This document shows positions 1 through 9,118 of a stretch of 64,000 nucleotides of DNA, piece after piece. How positions within the stretch are numbered: the stretch's first letter is position 1; each line of letters starts with the position of its first letter. The stretch is from Blastomussa wellsi. Taxonomy: Eukaryota; Cnidaria; Anthozoa; Scleractinia; Plerogyridae. The position numbers and the translations under genes are program-made. The notes under the pieces were generated by a model, which saw only the letters and a list, made by a program, of their open reading frames with translations, had not been told where the DNA came from and ran no database searches. The stretch covers positions 41,866,426 to 41,930,425 of the forward strand of contig OX393561.1 in the NCBI GenBank assembly GCA_947652115.1. The letters run 5' to 3'.

Positions 1-3000
1 CTGGACACCTACCACGATAATTTGTGTCTCTGACGCTGTATTGCTATGCACCGAGGCTCGCTACCACATCGAAGTACAGTAGCAGCTCATGAGCTTGCCA
101 AGAGTTTTCTCAAACTCAAAACTGTTCCAAACAACTTCCCAAAAACATCTCTTGATGAATTAGATAAGGTTGAAACGCATCCCAATAAGAGAGTCGGTTT
201 TTCAGATTGGCTCGGCATCAAGGTTTATATTATGAGCCTGAGCGGGGAGAAGACAACGAAGTGGTTTGGCATCTTAGAAGAAACCCGCCGGCCAAGCTGA
301 CAAACATTCTGACAATCGGCATTTACGAGGGGCATGCCTTTGTCATAAAAGACATAGCAAAGCTTGCGAAAATGTATGCATGTGTTCATTGCCGTGCGAG
401 ATTCACACAAGCTTGCCATCTTCAACGGCATGCCCAAAGGTGTGCCCAAGGGAATACGATAATTGATTGCCCGGGCGAAAAAGTCGAAGCCCCGCAGACA
501 GCTTTCGAGAAGGCTTTTTATCCAAAACATTACGCTTCCCAAGAATCGCTTTGGTGGCTTGACCATGAAGCCAAGCGGCGGAAAATTCACATTCACCACG
601 CAATGTGTGGTCACGGAGGTGAGAGGTGGGTTGAGCGGGCACCTGTCGACGGTTTCAACCATGAAACCAAGACTATATTTCAATACCACGGCTGCCACTG
701 GCGCGAGTGCCGAAAATGTTTCCCGCACGATCGCGACAAAATCATTAGCCATAACGACCAAACACGCGAAGACAGGTTCATGACCACAAGGAGACGCACA
801 ATACCGCTCCGAAGGCCGGCTACCGCGTTATCGAAGCTTGGGCGTGTGAATTTGGGAAAATCGACGCTGACCCCCCGTAGGCCGAAACAAAAAGCTGCCC
901 GCATGCAATCTTGTACGATTTCGAGGCGTACGGCGACAACAATCAGCGGAAGGAACCCACGTCCATACTCACGATCGAGAACGCGCACGTGCCAATCTCG
1001 GTGAGCATCGGCGACACTCTTGAGAGAGAGCTTACCGACATCTGCGAAAGAGACCCCACTGAGCTGGTTCGCAAGTTTATGGAAAAGCTGGAGAGACGCG
1101 GAAAAATTATCCGGGCCCAAGTAAGGGCGGAGTTTATGCCAGAAGACGTGGGCCTGCTTCCAAAAGCACAACGGTAAAAATTGGTGAATGGTGCGCCCGG
1201 GTGCCTGTCGTCGGGTTCAACTCGGGCAGTTACGATCTAAACCTGATCAAAAGCCACTTTGCGGAGCGGCTTGCTGACACAACCGGCAAAGTCAGAGTGG
1301 AAAAAAACGGAAGCAAGAAAATGTTCTTGCTCACCTGGGGCTTCCGTTTCCTTGATATAATTAACTATCTTGGCCCGGGGACCAGCTACGAAAAGTGGGT
1401 AAAAGCCTACGAATGCACAACGGAGAAATCGTGGTTTCCGTACGAGTGGTTCGATTCGCCCCAAAAGCTCGACTATGCAGGGCTCCCAGACTATCCAGCG
1501 TGGTACCCACACCTGAAGGGCGACCACGTGCTCTCGATAGATTAATGGGAGGGGTGTAAGCATCTGTTTAAAGAAAAGGGCATGCGAACTTTCGCGGACT
1601 GGCTGCGCTACTACAACAATCTCGACGTGGCTCCTGGTCTTGAGGCTTTGGAAAAGATGCGGCCCTTCTACACCGAAAAAGGAATCGACATCTTGAAAGA
1701 CGCGGTCAGCGTCCCGGGTGTGAGTTTGCATTACTTACTCCGGGGAGCGGTCGAGAAAGGTGCGGAGCTTTACAGTCCAGGCAAAGAAGCGTACGAGATG
1801 TTGAAAGAAGCTGTGATCGGAGGCCCGAGCCTCGTATTCACGCGCTACCACGAAGTCGGGGTGACAAAGATAAGATCGCACCAATTCGAAGACTCCCGTC
1901 TTTGCAAAAAGATCTTGGGTTACGACGCCAACGCCCTCTATCTTTCGACCATGCTTAGAGAAATGCCTTGCGGGGAAGGAAAGGGTCGTGCACTACGACA
2001 ACGACTACCAAGAGGCGGCAGCGCCAGTGCTAACGCACAGGCTCAGAGAAGGAAAATGGTTCGGATTTGCCGAAGTCGATATAGAAATTCCGGAGCCTTT
2101 GCGGCCAAAGTTCGAGGAAATGTGCCCGTTCTTCTTTAACAAAAAGGTGCCGATCGAAGTTGTCCCGAAACATATGCTCGATTACTTGCGACGTACAGAC
2201 AGAAAGCGCAGAGACCGGAAAAAACTCGTGGGTGCACTGTACGCAGAGAGACTGTTGGTGTACGCCCCTCTGCTGTGTTGGTACGTTGACCACGGGGCGG
2301 TTGTCACAAGGGTTTACAGAACAATCGACTACCAACCGGCCAAGATCTTTCCCTGGTTCGTGGAGCAGGTGACCGAGGCGCAACGGACAGGAGACGTTGA
2401 AAAAAGCAAGGCGCTGCTGGCCGAGGTGTTCAAGCTGCTGGGGAACAGCGGGTACGGGAAGCTCATCGAAGCCTTGGAGCGGAAAACAAACATTATTTAC
2501 ACCAAAGATGAGAAGGTGGTCGACAGAGCCTTGCGAAGCGCGTATTTCTCTGATCTTGACGAGATCGGACAGGCGTATGAGCTGGAAAGCCGCAAGCCAA
2601 GGATCACAATCAGGCGACCGTTTCAGGTTGGAATCGCTGTCTATCAGCTGGCAAAGCTGTGGATGCTGGAATTCTATTTCGACTTTCTCGACAGGTATTT
2701 CGACAGAAGAGATTTTGAGCTGATCCAGATGGACACAGACAGCAACTACATGGTCATCTCCGGTGAGCGGCTCGAGGACCTTGTCAGGCCGGAGCAGCAA
2801 CCGGAATTCGAGACACAAAAGAAACAGTGGCTGGCTTGGGACAAATGGAGCGGCCGCACACCCGGGCTCCTCAAACTCGAGTGCGTGGGCAGCCAGATGA
2901 TCGCGCTCTGCTCAAAGTGTTATTTCGTCGACGAACCGGAGGGCGAAAAAAAGAAGTTCAACACGAAAGCGATGTCGAAGAAGCAAAACTAGATAACCTG

Positions 3001-3159
3001 GCAGTGTTTCAAGGCAGCTTTGGAAGGTAGCAAGGACATGGACACTAACAGAGGTTTCAGGATGCGGGACGGACGGATGGTCACTTATGAGCAGCAGAAA
3101 CTGGGGCTGAGCGCTTATTACGACAAAAGGTGGGTGCTGCCCGACGGGATACACACTTA
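1..3159 (+). pseudogene. Protein-primed family B DNA polymerase of a Polinton/adintovirus-like element (broken, 5' end outside window)
   Basis: This would replicate the element by protein-primed synthesis. Pieces of one polymerase follow each other in three frames. A Cys/His finger lies at about 380-460, then the Polinton-type N-terminal motif VDGFNHETKTIFQYHGCHW at about 643-705. Exonuclease motifs follow: ExoI (YDFEAYGD, 911-940), ExoII (NSGSYDLN, about 1222-1245) and ExoIII (YNNLDV, about 1612). Polymerase motif A (YDANALY, about 1921), motif B (KLLGNSGYGK, about 2430) and motif C (MDTDSNYM, about 2727) come next. The C-terminal tail runs from 3038 to a stop at 3157-3159. Breaks seen: frame changes near 850-911, 1177-1201, 1970-1990 and 2990-3038, plus an in-frame TAA at 1543-1545. 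The longest intact block is 1988-2992. All catalytic motifs survive but no continuous frame remains, so this is a pseudogene. It converges on the integrase, 18 bp away. Family recognition rests on motif order. Confidence 0.9.
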
Positions 3160-3177
3160 ACCAATCGAATTTCATAT

Positions 3178-3942
3178 TTAGTTCGCGCCAGACGGTGGAA
3201 GAGTGGTGTTTGGAGGGACAACCAGCAGTTCTTCACGCACAAAGCCTCGCTTGGGCCCATCGTGCAAATAGTAGAGAACAAGCTCATTTGGTTTTGTAAC
3301 AGACCTTTCAAGAGTATATACTTTCAAAGACCAAATCGGATCACCCACGCAGTGGACCGCTGGCCCTCAGGGAGTCGCATTTCCACGGCGTACTGGTGCC
3401 CGAACAATCGTTCGGCAAGGGTGAAACGTTCAACAATGGCCTGGTCGCGGTGAATATCAACGCGCCCGCGCCGGATATAGGTTTTGTGATTTTCCATGTC
3501 TTTTGTAACAGCGCCCATGAATTCGCGGGGTCAACCTGCTGCAGTTGAGGCCATTTGAGAGGCGCGCGCTTGTAAATCTTCTGAAAGGCCTGGGCGACCT
3601 GATCAGAATTTTTCGAAGTCAAGGGTTCGGCCTCTTTGTAGCGGCTGGCCACGTCGACAACGATCAGCGCGTATTTGAAAACTTTGCGCCCGCGGGGCAG
3701 TTTGTCGTGCGCCAGAAAAAGAAGGTCCGCTTGGTGGACCGCGTTGGGTGTGGACACGTCGAATTTTGGTCGAGGAATGCGCCTCGGAGCGGGCAGGTAT
3801 ATCTGCCAGAGGGCTTGCTTGACCAGCCACTTTTTTGTGGTGTCTTCTGGTACCTTGGCGGCCTCGGATAATTTTTGATAACGGTAATGCCTTTCCAATA
3901 TCCCCCAGGGCCGTAGTATATCTTTCCGATTTTGGCATCCAT
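3178..3942 (-). pseudogene. Polinton-type retroviral-like (DDE) integrase, broken
   Basis: It would insert the element into host DNA. The minus-strand reading starts near 3942. It contains the first catalytic Asp region (HQADLLFL, about 3750), a VVDVASRYKEAEPL segment (about 3640) and a second Asp region (QQVDP, about 3535) where the frame breaks. The acidic third motif (DQAIVERF, about 3440) and the LFGHQYAVEMRLPEGQRST block (about 3400-3350) follow. A C-terminal part (NELVLYYLHDGPKRGF, about 3290-3225) ends at a stop at 3178-3180. At least three frame changes are visible: near 3880, near 3535 and near 3330. The DDE architecture and position beside the polymerase are those of Polinton integrases. 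The 33 bases at 3375-3407 recur inverted at 12856-12888. Confidence 0.87.
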
Positions 3943-3971
3943 CGCGCTAAATAAGTAAGGAGTTAAAAAGT

Positions 3972-4396
3972 TTAAAGGAACTTGAAGGCTGCGTTGCCCA
4001 GAGCGAGCGCCCCGGCGCCCACGAACACGAGTTCACCATTTTTCTGCTGCTCGCTTGGATGATAGAAATCAGAGAACTTGGGCACTTTGGGAGGTGTCAT
4101 TCGTTCTTCAGGATGCGCCTGGTTGTACAGTTTGAAGGCGTAGTCAGTGTTGGTGAAGTTCTGCTTAGCCTCCTCCTTTATTTGCGCGTTTGTCGCAATC
4201 CAATCGAGAAGTTTGGTGCGGTCACGTGTGTATTTTGCGTACGCAGCTTGATACGCCTCGAGAGCTTTATCATGGCGCACTTTTTCTTCTTGCGCTGCTT
4301 TGTCATCGCTCCCAAAAGCCTCGCGAGATAATTACCGCCGATAAAAGCCGCTGCGTTCAACACAGCCCCACCAACCATAATTGCGATACTTGCCAT
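3972..4396 (-). pseudogene. Small Polinton-associated membrane protein, one frameshift
   Basis: The reading starts MASIAIMVGGAVLNAAAFIG at 4396, which looks like an N-terminal membrane segment. It changes frame near 4280-4260 into a charged helical region (TRDRTKLLDWIATN). It ends in a second short hydrophobic stretch (GELVFVGAGALALGNAAF) at stop 3972. The two ORFs overlap in different frames and together look like one protein of about 140 residues with membrane segments at both ends. I do not recognise a characterised family. The position next to the integrase, on the same strand as the ATPase and capsid genes, suggests a virion or membrane role (inference only). Confidence 0.5.
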
Positions 4397-4441
4397 GCTT
4401 CGTGATTATATATTATCAGAAGTATTTTCAAATACAGAATT

Positions 4442-4633
4442 TTAGGCGTTGGTGGGAAGGATTTTCTGGTCCTCAAGATACTGTTTGAGCGCAACGCTCC
4501 CCGCCATTACAGCTGTGAACATTGCATAGTTTTAGATAGAATTAGAAGGGCCACCTGTAAAACTTTTCTTGAACGTTTAATTGGCAACCCAGCCTATGCC
4601 AGCAGCGAGGCCGGTAAGGGTGGCGGCATCCAT
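4442..4633 (-). pseudogene. Tiny membrane protein remnant with two in-frame stops
   Basis: From ATG at 4633 one frame reads MDAATLTGLAAGIGWVAN and then meets TAA at 4577-4579. It continues in the same frame to a second TAA at 4532-4534 and ends with QYLEDQKILPTNA at the stop 4442-4444. The frame keeps protein-like composition throughout (Gly/Ala-rich segment, short linker, second hydrophobic segment, charged tail). This argues for a former 63-residue two-segment membrane protein rather than chance. No family is known to me. Both lesions are TAA nonsense codons, not frameshifts. Confidence 0.45.
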
Positions 4634-4675
4634 GACTGTTTTTACGAGCTTGTTGTCGGATAAGAGACAAAATAT

Positions 4676-4804
4676 TTAATTGAAATTATTCCTCGCCTTC
4701 TTCTTCCTCAATGCCCCCCAAACTAAGACAATGCCTGAAACGGCTGCGATGCTTATCGCTAACTGTTGGAAGCCTGGGACTTTCCACATTTTGTTATACA
4801 ACAT
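4676..4804 (-). CDS. Putative 42-aa single-pass membrane protein
   Basis: A short intact minus-strand ORF runs from ATG at 4804 (or a second ATG at 4789) to a TAA at 4676-4678. The predicted protein has a short polar start, a hydrophobic segment (LAISIAAVSGIVLVWGAL) and a basic tail (RKKKARNN), giving a positive-inside single-pass layout. It sits in a head-to-tail series of similar tiny ORFs (3972-5334) between the integrase and the 191-aa gene. Function is unknown. The short length means a chance ORF cannot be excluded; the strand and spacing make it plausible. Confidence 0.42.
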   Translation of the reverse strand: MLYNKMWKVPGFQQLAISIAAVSGIVLVWGALRKKKARNNFN

Positions 4805-4840
4805 CATAAAATATATTCAAATGAATTTTGCCACCTCTGG

Positions 4841-5334
4841 CTAATCATCCATCGGGCGAATGCCTTTTTTGGGTTGCGGTATTCTTGATGGCTGCGGAGA
4901 TTCTTGTATTCTCACCTGTGGCGCGGGTTCCGGTGCAGGTGCCCGTTCCTTTCTTAAAAAGGCTTTTATGTCTTTCTATGTCTTACGCTTGACATAAGTC
5001 GTAACAAGCGTAGCGCCAATTCCAATGATTGAGATCCATTGGGTTGAGCTGAGACCATTTGAAACTTTGGAATCAGCTGCAGCGGGCTCTGGTGCGGCTT
5101 CTGGAACTGGCTCAGGAGCAGGCGCAGATTTTTTTTTATTCTCTCTTTCGATTATGATAGCAGCCTCGGCTGTGCTTCACGAGCCTGTCTTGTTTTCTCA
5201 GCCGTGAGTTTGCCAGCAGCTACCCGCTTTGGATTTTTGGCAGGCCTTGTTGCCGGAGTTGATGAAGTTACTTGGCTTACCTGTGGTTCAGAAATTGCTT
5301 GAGCGGACGGTTGCTGTTGCTGTTCTTCAGCCAT
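4841..5334 (-). pseudogene. Basic N-terminus plus membrane segment protein, frameshift and stop
   Basis: The reading starts MAEEQQQQPSAQ at 5334 and has a Lys/Arg/Ala-rich stretch (KNPKRVAAGKLTAEKTRQAR). It loses frame near 5150 in a run of T/A. In a second frame it shows an acidic Pro/Ala/Glu linker, a hydrophobic segment (ISIIGIGATLVTTYV, about 5035-4990) and a TAG at 4976-4978. It finishes with a Pro-rich tail (PQPKKGIRPMDD) at stop 4841-4843. Order: low-complexity, basic, acidic, transmembrane, Pro-rich. The basic part could contact DNA (inference). No characterised family was recognised. Confidence 0.5.
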
Positions 5335-5427
5335 AGTTACATGAAAACAAAAATATATTTAATTGAGAAAATATTTTTTTGTGAGAAATTGCTGACTATT
5401 TCTGAGTAGTTATTCAGCAGTTGCTGC

Positions 5428-6003
5428 TTAATCCTCAGGAATTGGGGAGAAATCATTGGTGAGTTCGCTTGGAATTTTCTTTGTACTTTCGAAATCGATG
5501 TGTTTCACGGTGACCAGCAACTCGTTGGCAACAGCGACTAGCCTGCCGCACTTCAAAGAAAGGTTGCCAGCAAGGTTGGACAGCTCTTTGGTTATTATGT
5601 AGTCAGTTTTAAGCTCATTTTGCAAAGCTTCAACGTCTTTGATTGGTAAAAAATTACCAACTATTTTGGATGCAAAGGTGAGAAAGCTATCTACCAGAGT
5701 ATCGTTTATTTTTGAGCTCACGTAGGCCTCATACCTTTTGAAGTATTTTTCAACATCCTTGTCGCTTAATCGCTTAACCTGTTCGTGAGTCAACAGCACA
5801 TCTATTGTCTCTTTGGTCTTGCCCGATGAAACAAGTGTTGCCAGCTGCTCACGAAGAGCAGGAATATCAGGCTGCGTTGAAGCTACTGCTAAGAAATTGT
5901 CGGGTGCGCTCGTTGGCTCAGCTTCAAGCCAGCTCAAAACGTCGGTCATTGTGGAGTCTTCGATTGTTTCTACCCAGTTTGCGCTCGTTGATGGGGTCGC
6001 CAT
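5428..6003 (-). CDS. Unknown 191-aa Polinton protein, intact
   Basis: An uninterrupted ORF starts at ATG 6003, directly downstream of the ATPase remnant, and stops at 5428. The protein is acidic and mostly helical in appearance, with no signal peptide or membrane segment. Features include DVEKYFKRYEAYVSSKIND (about residues 83-101) and a C-terminal half rich in alternating hydrophobic and charged residues (LQNELKTDYIITKELSNLAG). There is no Cys-His-Asn triad of an adenain protease and no nucleotide-binding motif. Being collinear with the ATPase and capsid genes it may be a structural or scaffold protein (inference). It is one of the few genes of the element without a lesion. Confidence 0.65.
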   Translation of the reverse strand: MATPSTSANWVETIEDSTMTDVLSWLEAEPTSAPDNFLAVASTQPDIPALREQLATLVSSGKTKETIDVLLTHEQVKRLSDKDVEKYFKRYEAYVSSKINDTLVDSFLTFASKIVGNFLPIKDVEALQNELKTDYIITKELSNLAGNLSLKCGRLVAVANELLVTVKHIDFESTKKIPSELTNDFSPIPED

Positions 6004-6024
6004 TTTGTATATGGTATTAATTTT

Positions 6025-6595
6025 TTAATTGAGTTTTAATTTTATTCCGTAAGGGTGCCGAAGTGAGAACACAAGGAAGGAAAACTTATTTTTTTTTCAA
6101 CATCGAAATATATTCTTTGTACTCATCTTGACAAAAAAAGTTCGCCGGCGTAATCTTTAAAAACCGCTTTCAAAGTCTTCCATGAGATAGTGTAAAAAAG
6201 CACAACTGCATCTACGTTTTCGCGGAAAGAAGCTGTGATCCTGTGTGGCGAGCGCTGAATGCGAGATTGACCAGCTGGCCTGTGCGCTTTTTCACATCTT
6301 TCGAGGCTGCGCAGTCATCGAGGATTATGAGCGCGTTGGTGCCCTCCAAAAACCAGCAAACAAGCTTCAACCATGGTTCAACCGCATTCTGTTCGCAAAT
6401 GATAACATAAAAACGAGGGTCCGCCTCAGCGAAGCGATGAAAAGTCTTGTTATACGCGAATGTCGGGCAGATGAGCATGATGAAGTCGAACTTGCCACGG
6501 AAAGGGCCACAGAGCTGGTCCACCACAAACCTTGATTTGTCTGAATTAGTCGGGCCAATAACAAGAGCGTTGAACGGGATGTTGTTTGGGTCCAT
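6025..6595 (-). pseudogene. FtsK/HerA-type genome-packaging ATPase, broken
   Basis: In Polintons and related viruses this P-loop ATPase pumps DNA into capsids. The N-terminal 128 codons (6595-6212) contain a Walker A-like loop GPTNSDKSRF (about residues 14-23) and a Walker B NALIILDDCAA (about residues 88-98), followed by NLAFSARHTG. The frame then breaks near 6230. The C-terminal part continues in other frames (for example DAVVLFYTISWKTLKAVF, about 6205-6150, then RHPYGIKLKLN to the stop at 6025-6027). The P-loop Gly before Lys is Asp (expected GKS, seen DKS), which should impair ATP binding. It starts 7 bp after the capsid gene stop, so the pair was probably co-expressed. Confidence 0.82.
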
Positions 6596-6602
6596 TCATA
6601 TA

Positions 6603-7803
6603 TCAGTATTGCACAGATTCTAATTGCCGCCCCAATATGTTCATCTGCGAGTCACTGATCACAAAAACGTGGCATTTTACCTTGTCCGAGCCGCTGCTGG
6701 CATTCCGCTCGAGCTCCAGCTGTACTCCATCTTTTGTGTTCACAAGGCGCGTGCCACTGCCGTGCAGCGACTGATCTACCATGGAGCGCAGATCGATCAA
6801 AAGTCCGAACTTGTCATTGCTGAAGAACTTTGTCAGATTAATGTGTGGCGTTTTTGTCTGTGGAAAGAAGCGACGGGCCGTCTCCCACATGTCCCTGCCT
6901 ACGATGCCGTTGTTGTACAGCATGTTAGGCGAGCCGTTCACCGTGACACTCACTTTCGTCAGGCCAGGGTTGAAGTACTTTTCTGAACCTCTGGCTCCTG
7001 CAGCGTAAGGCTCGATGAACAGGAGAAGGATTCCTTTCAGGGACCTTCTCTGTGGGTTGACTCTGAGGTTAATCCTTGAGTCCTTGGCTTTTGCGTAGGT
7101 GACCACCTCAGCACACATCGCGTGATCGTACATGAATTCCTTGCCAGCGGAATAAACACCGTGCGCGTCTTCCGCCAGAGTCTTGCTTCTAATCATTTGG
7201 TACTCGAGCCGGATGTTAGTCAGCTTGTATTTCAGTTTTGTTGGGTAAGTGCCTTTGACAACCTGTGAGGCCTGCGCTAGGGTCAGCTCAAACACGAGCT
7301 CGCTGTAAAGAGCTTGGGGGTAAAAGACTCCGTGGTCGGTCAGGATCTGGTGGTCTAGTCTGATTCGGTATTTTGTTCCGAAAACCTCAGTTAGCGTTTG
7401 AGCGGATCTTGAAGAGGTCCTCGCTTTGAATGCCGTCGATCAGCATGTTGTTCCGCTCCTCCTGCGAGAGGAAAAGGTCCTCCCAGATCTTGAAGATGTC
7501 ATACCCCACCCTGTCCTGCAGTATGGTGCCCGCAACAAGCTTGTCGACCAGAGCGCGCCCGACGTTTTGAACGAGGAAGTTGTTGGCTTCCCCTCCAGAA
7601 AAGTCGATGTTGAAAATCAGTGCGAGGGAGCCGGGCACGAGGACCTCGTTCTCATTCAGCTTGGGAACAGAAACATACAGGGTCTCGCTGGGGCTGGCGT
7701 CGCCACGATCAAAGGTGATGCGCTTTACTGCACGCTCGGCTTTCATCGCGCCGAGATTTTTTTCTTTGTGCGTTGGACGAAGGTTTGCTTGCACCGCCAT
7801 CAT
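6603..7803 (-). pseudogene. Major capsid protein (double-jelly-roll type), single frameshift
   Basis: Two minus-strand blocks form one protein of about 400 residues. The N-terminal block (7803-7387) contains KRITFDRGDASPSETLYVSV, ALIFNIDFSGGEANNFLVQN and YDIFKIWEDLFLSQEERNN. The C-terminal block (open from about 7390 to 6603) contains NPGLTKVSVTVNGSPNML, LYNNGIVGRDMWE and LLIDLRSMVDQSLHGSGTRL. These match the conserved pattern I associate with Polinton/adintovirus major capsid proteins (knowledge of the family, not searched). The only visible lesion is one frame change near 7388-7400, where the first frame reads a stop right after KIRSNAN. It is divergent from the plus-strand gene at 7839, with only 35 bp between starts. 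Confidence 0.82.
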
Positions 7804-7838
7804 CTACATGAACAAAAATATTTTTTGTTTAATATACA
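7804..7838. promoter_or_regulatory. Compact divergent intergenic region
   Basis: Thirty-five AT-rich bases separate the capsid start (minus) from the coiled-coil/membrane gene start (plus). The stretch holds a run resembling ATATTTTTTGTTTAATATAC. A shared bidirectional promoter is the simplest reading, but no defined box is assigned. Confidence 0.3.
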
Positions 7839-8870
7839 ATGGCAGAAGGTGGTGGTCCCTTTGGATACGTTGACCCACAACTTGACCGTGCTATTGATAA
7901 CGATGGTAATAACGATGATGAACAAGAGGTCAATACAACCCGTCAAAACACAGCCGGTCAGCCTGTCTCTACATCGACACCCTACCATGGTGGCGAACAA
8001 TATGAAATGGAAACAATGCTGCACGAACAGAGCGGGCAGCCTGACACATCCTATGTTGAAACTCCTTTGTTGGGCGATATTGTAGATCCAGATGACAAAG
8101 AAGCAATTCTTGAAAGAGCAATAAACTTTATCAAAAAGAGGTTCCCAAAAGTGGACTTTAGGAAAATTAGGTCCTATAGGTTTTAGCAAAAAGGGTGGCA
8201 ATGAGACAACAATTGCATCATTTGGAAAACAAGGTGGTGAGACTGAAATTTTCAGAAAAATGAAAGTGGTTTTCTCAACAAATTCACAGAAAAGTTCAAA
8301 AAGGCCCTTGGGCCAGAAGCTGAATCTCTGATTGCTCAAGATAATGAGAGCATAAGAGAACAACGTCAGAGATTCAGAGAGACCGAACAACAATTAAGAG
8401 ATGCTGAAAAAATCGCTACAGAAAAGGAAAAAGCTGCACAAGAGGCGCAAAATCTGAGAAACAGACTTGAGCAAAATCAAGCAAGGATTGATGCAATTCA
8501 GGATGAACATGGTTCAAATGTTGAAAGTGAGGCAGAACTGCGCAGACTTCAGCAACTGAAAAAGGGTGAGAGGGTCAAAGAGATCTTCAAAAAATATGGC
8601 GTGACAGTTACAGCCATCTTTCTTGCTGCTGGTGCCACGATTGGTGCTGTTATTGGCGCCATTACCAACTCTTTGAAGGCCACCGGCAAAGCGTTGGGAA
8701 AAGGTCTAACAGATATTGGCTCAAAGGTTGCAACTGCTCTTCCAGGTCTCATTGGCTCGATTGTGAGTTTCCTCTTCAAAGCAGCTGGTCAGGCAATCGG
8801 TTTTCTGGCAGAGCACACCTGGCTTCTGATTTGGGCTTTTGTGACCTTTCTGGTCAAGAAGCAGCGTTAA
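7839..8870 (+). pseudogene. Coiled-coil and glycine-rich membrane protein of the element, frameshifted
   Basis: The start MAEGGGPFGYVDPQLD at 7839 leads into an acidic N-terminal region that ends out of frame near 8165-8186. In another frame a long charged coiled coil follows (about 8290-8580; LIAQDNESIREQRQRFRET, RNRLEQNQARIDAIQDEH). Then comes a Gly/Ala-rich membrane region (IFLAAGATIGAVIGAITN, about 8617-8670) and a C-terminal hydrophobic hairpin (FLAEHTWLLIWAFVTFLV) ending at 8870. Two frame changes are visible, near 8165 and near 8255. The long helix plus membrane tail suggests a membrane-active virion component (inference). AT content is higher than in the neighbouring capsid gene. Confidence 0.6.
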
Positions 8871-9118
8871 CGAAATGACAAGAATGCCAAACCCGCAATA
8901 GCAACCGCGCCAACAGCGACAGCTATTTTGTTCATGTCATGTGACTCACTGCGGGAGTCAACCGTTGGCGTTGGTTCAAATTCCGTTTGCTCCGCTAGAG
9001 TTTGCTTTCTGAAGCTGTTTTGATCACAGGCGCTGGCTGTTTTTGTCGCCGCTGCTTTGTGACTCGGATTTGAAGGGTGACTGTTTGGCGGGTTTATTTT
9101 CGATTTCCCGCCATCCAT
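8867..9118 (-). CDS. 83-aa tail-anchored membrane protein
   Basis: An intact ORF runs from ATG 9118 to stop 8867. The N-terminal 60 residues are polar, low-complexity and Lys/Ser/Pro-rich. A single C-terminal membrane segment follows (KIAVAVGAVAIAGLAFLSF, about residues 64-82), as in tail-anchored proteins. The stop overlaps the stop of the convergent plus-strand gene (8868-8870). The start overlaps the stop of the upstream minus-strand gene as TAATG (9116-9120), which suggests coupled translation or a very compact operon-like layout. Function unknown. Confidence 0.58.
   Translation of the reverse strand: MDGGKSKINPPNSHPSNPSHKAAATKTASACDQNSFRKQTLAEQTEFEPTPTVDSRSESHDMNKIAVAVGAVAIAGLAFLSFR

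Noticed and set aside
225..761. 178-codon minus-strand ORF over the polymerase region
   Set aside because: Antisense shadow of the polymerase N-terminal region, which carries recognisable motifs on the plus strand.
6624..6986. 120-codon plus-strand ORF over the capsid gene
   Set aside because: Antisense shadow; the minus strand carries the capsid signature segments.
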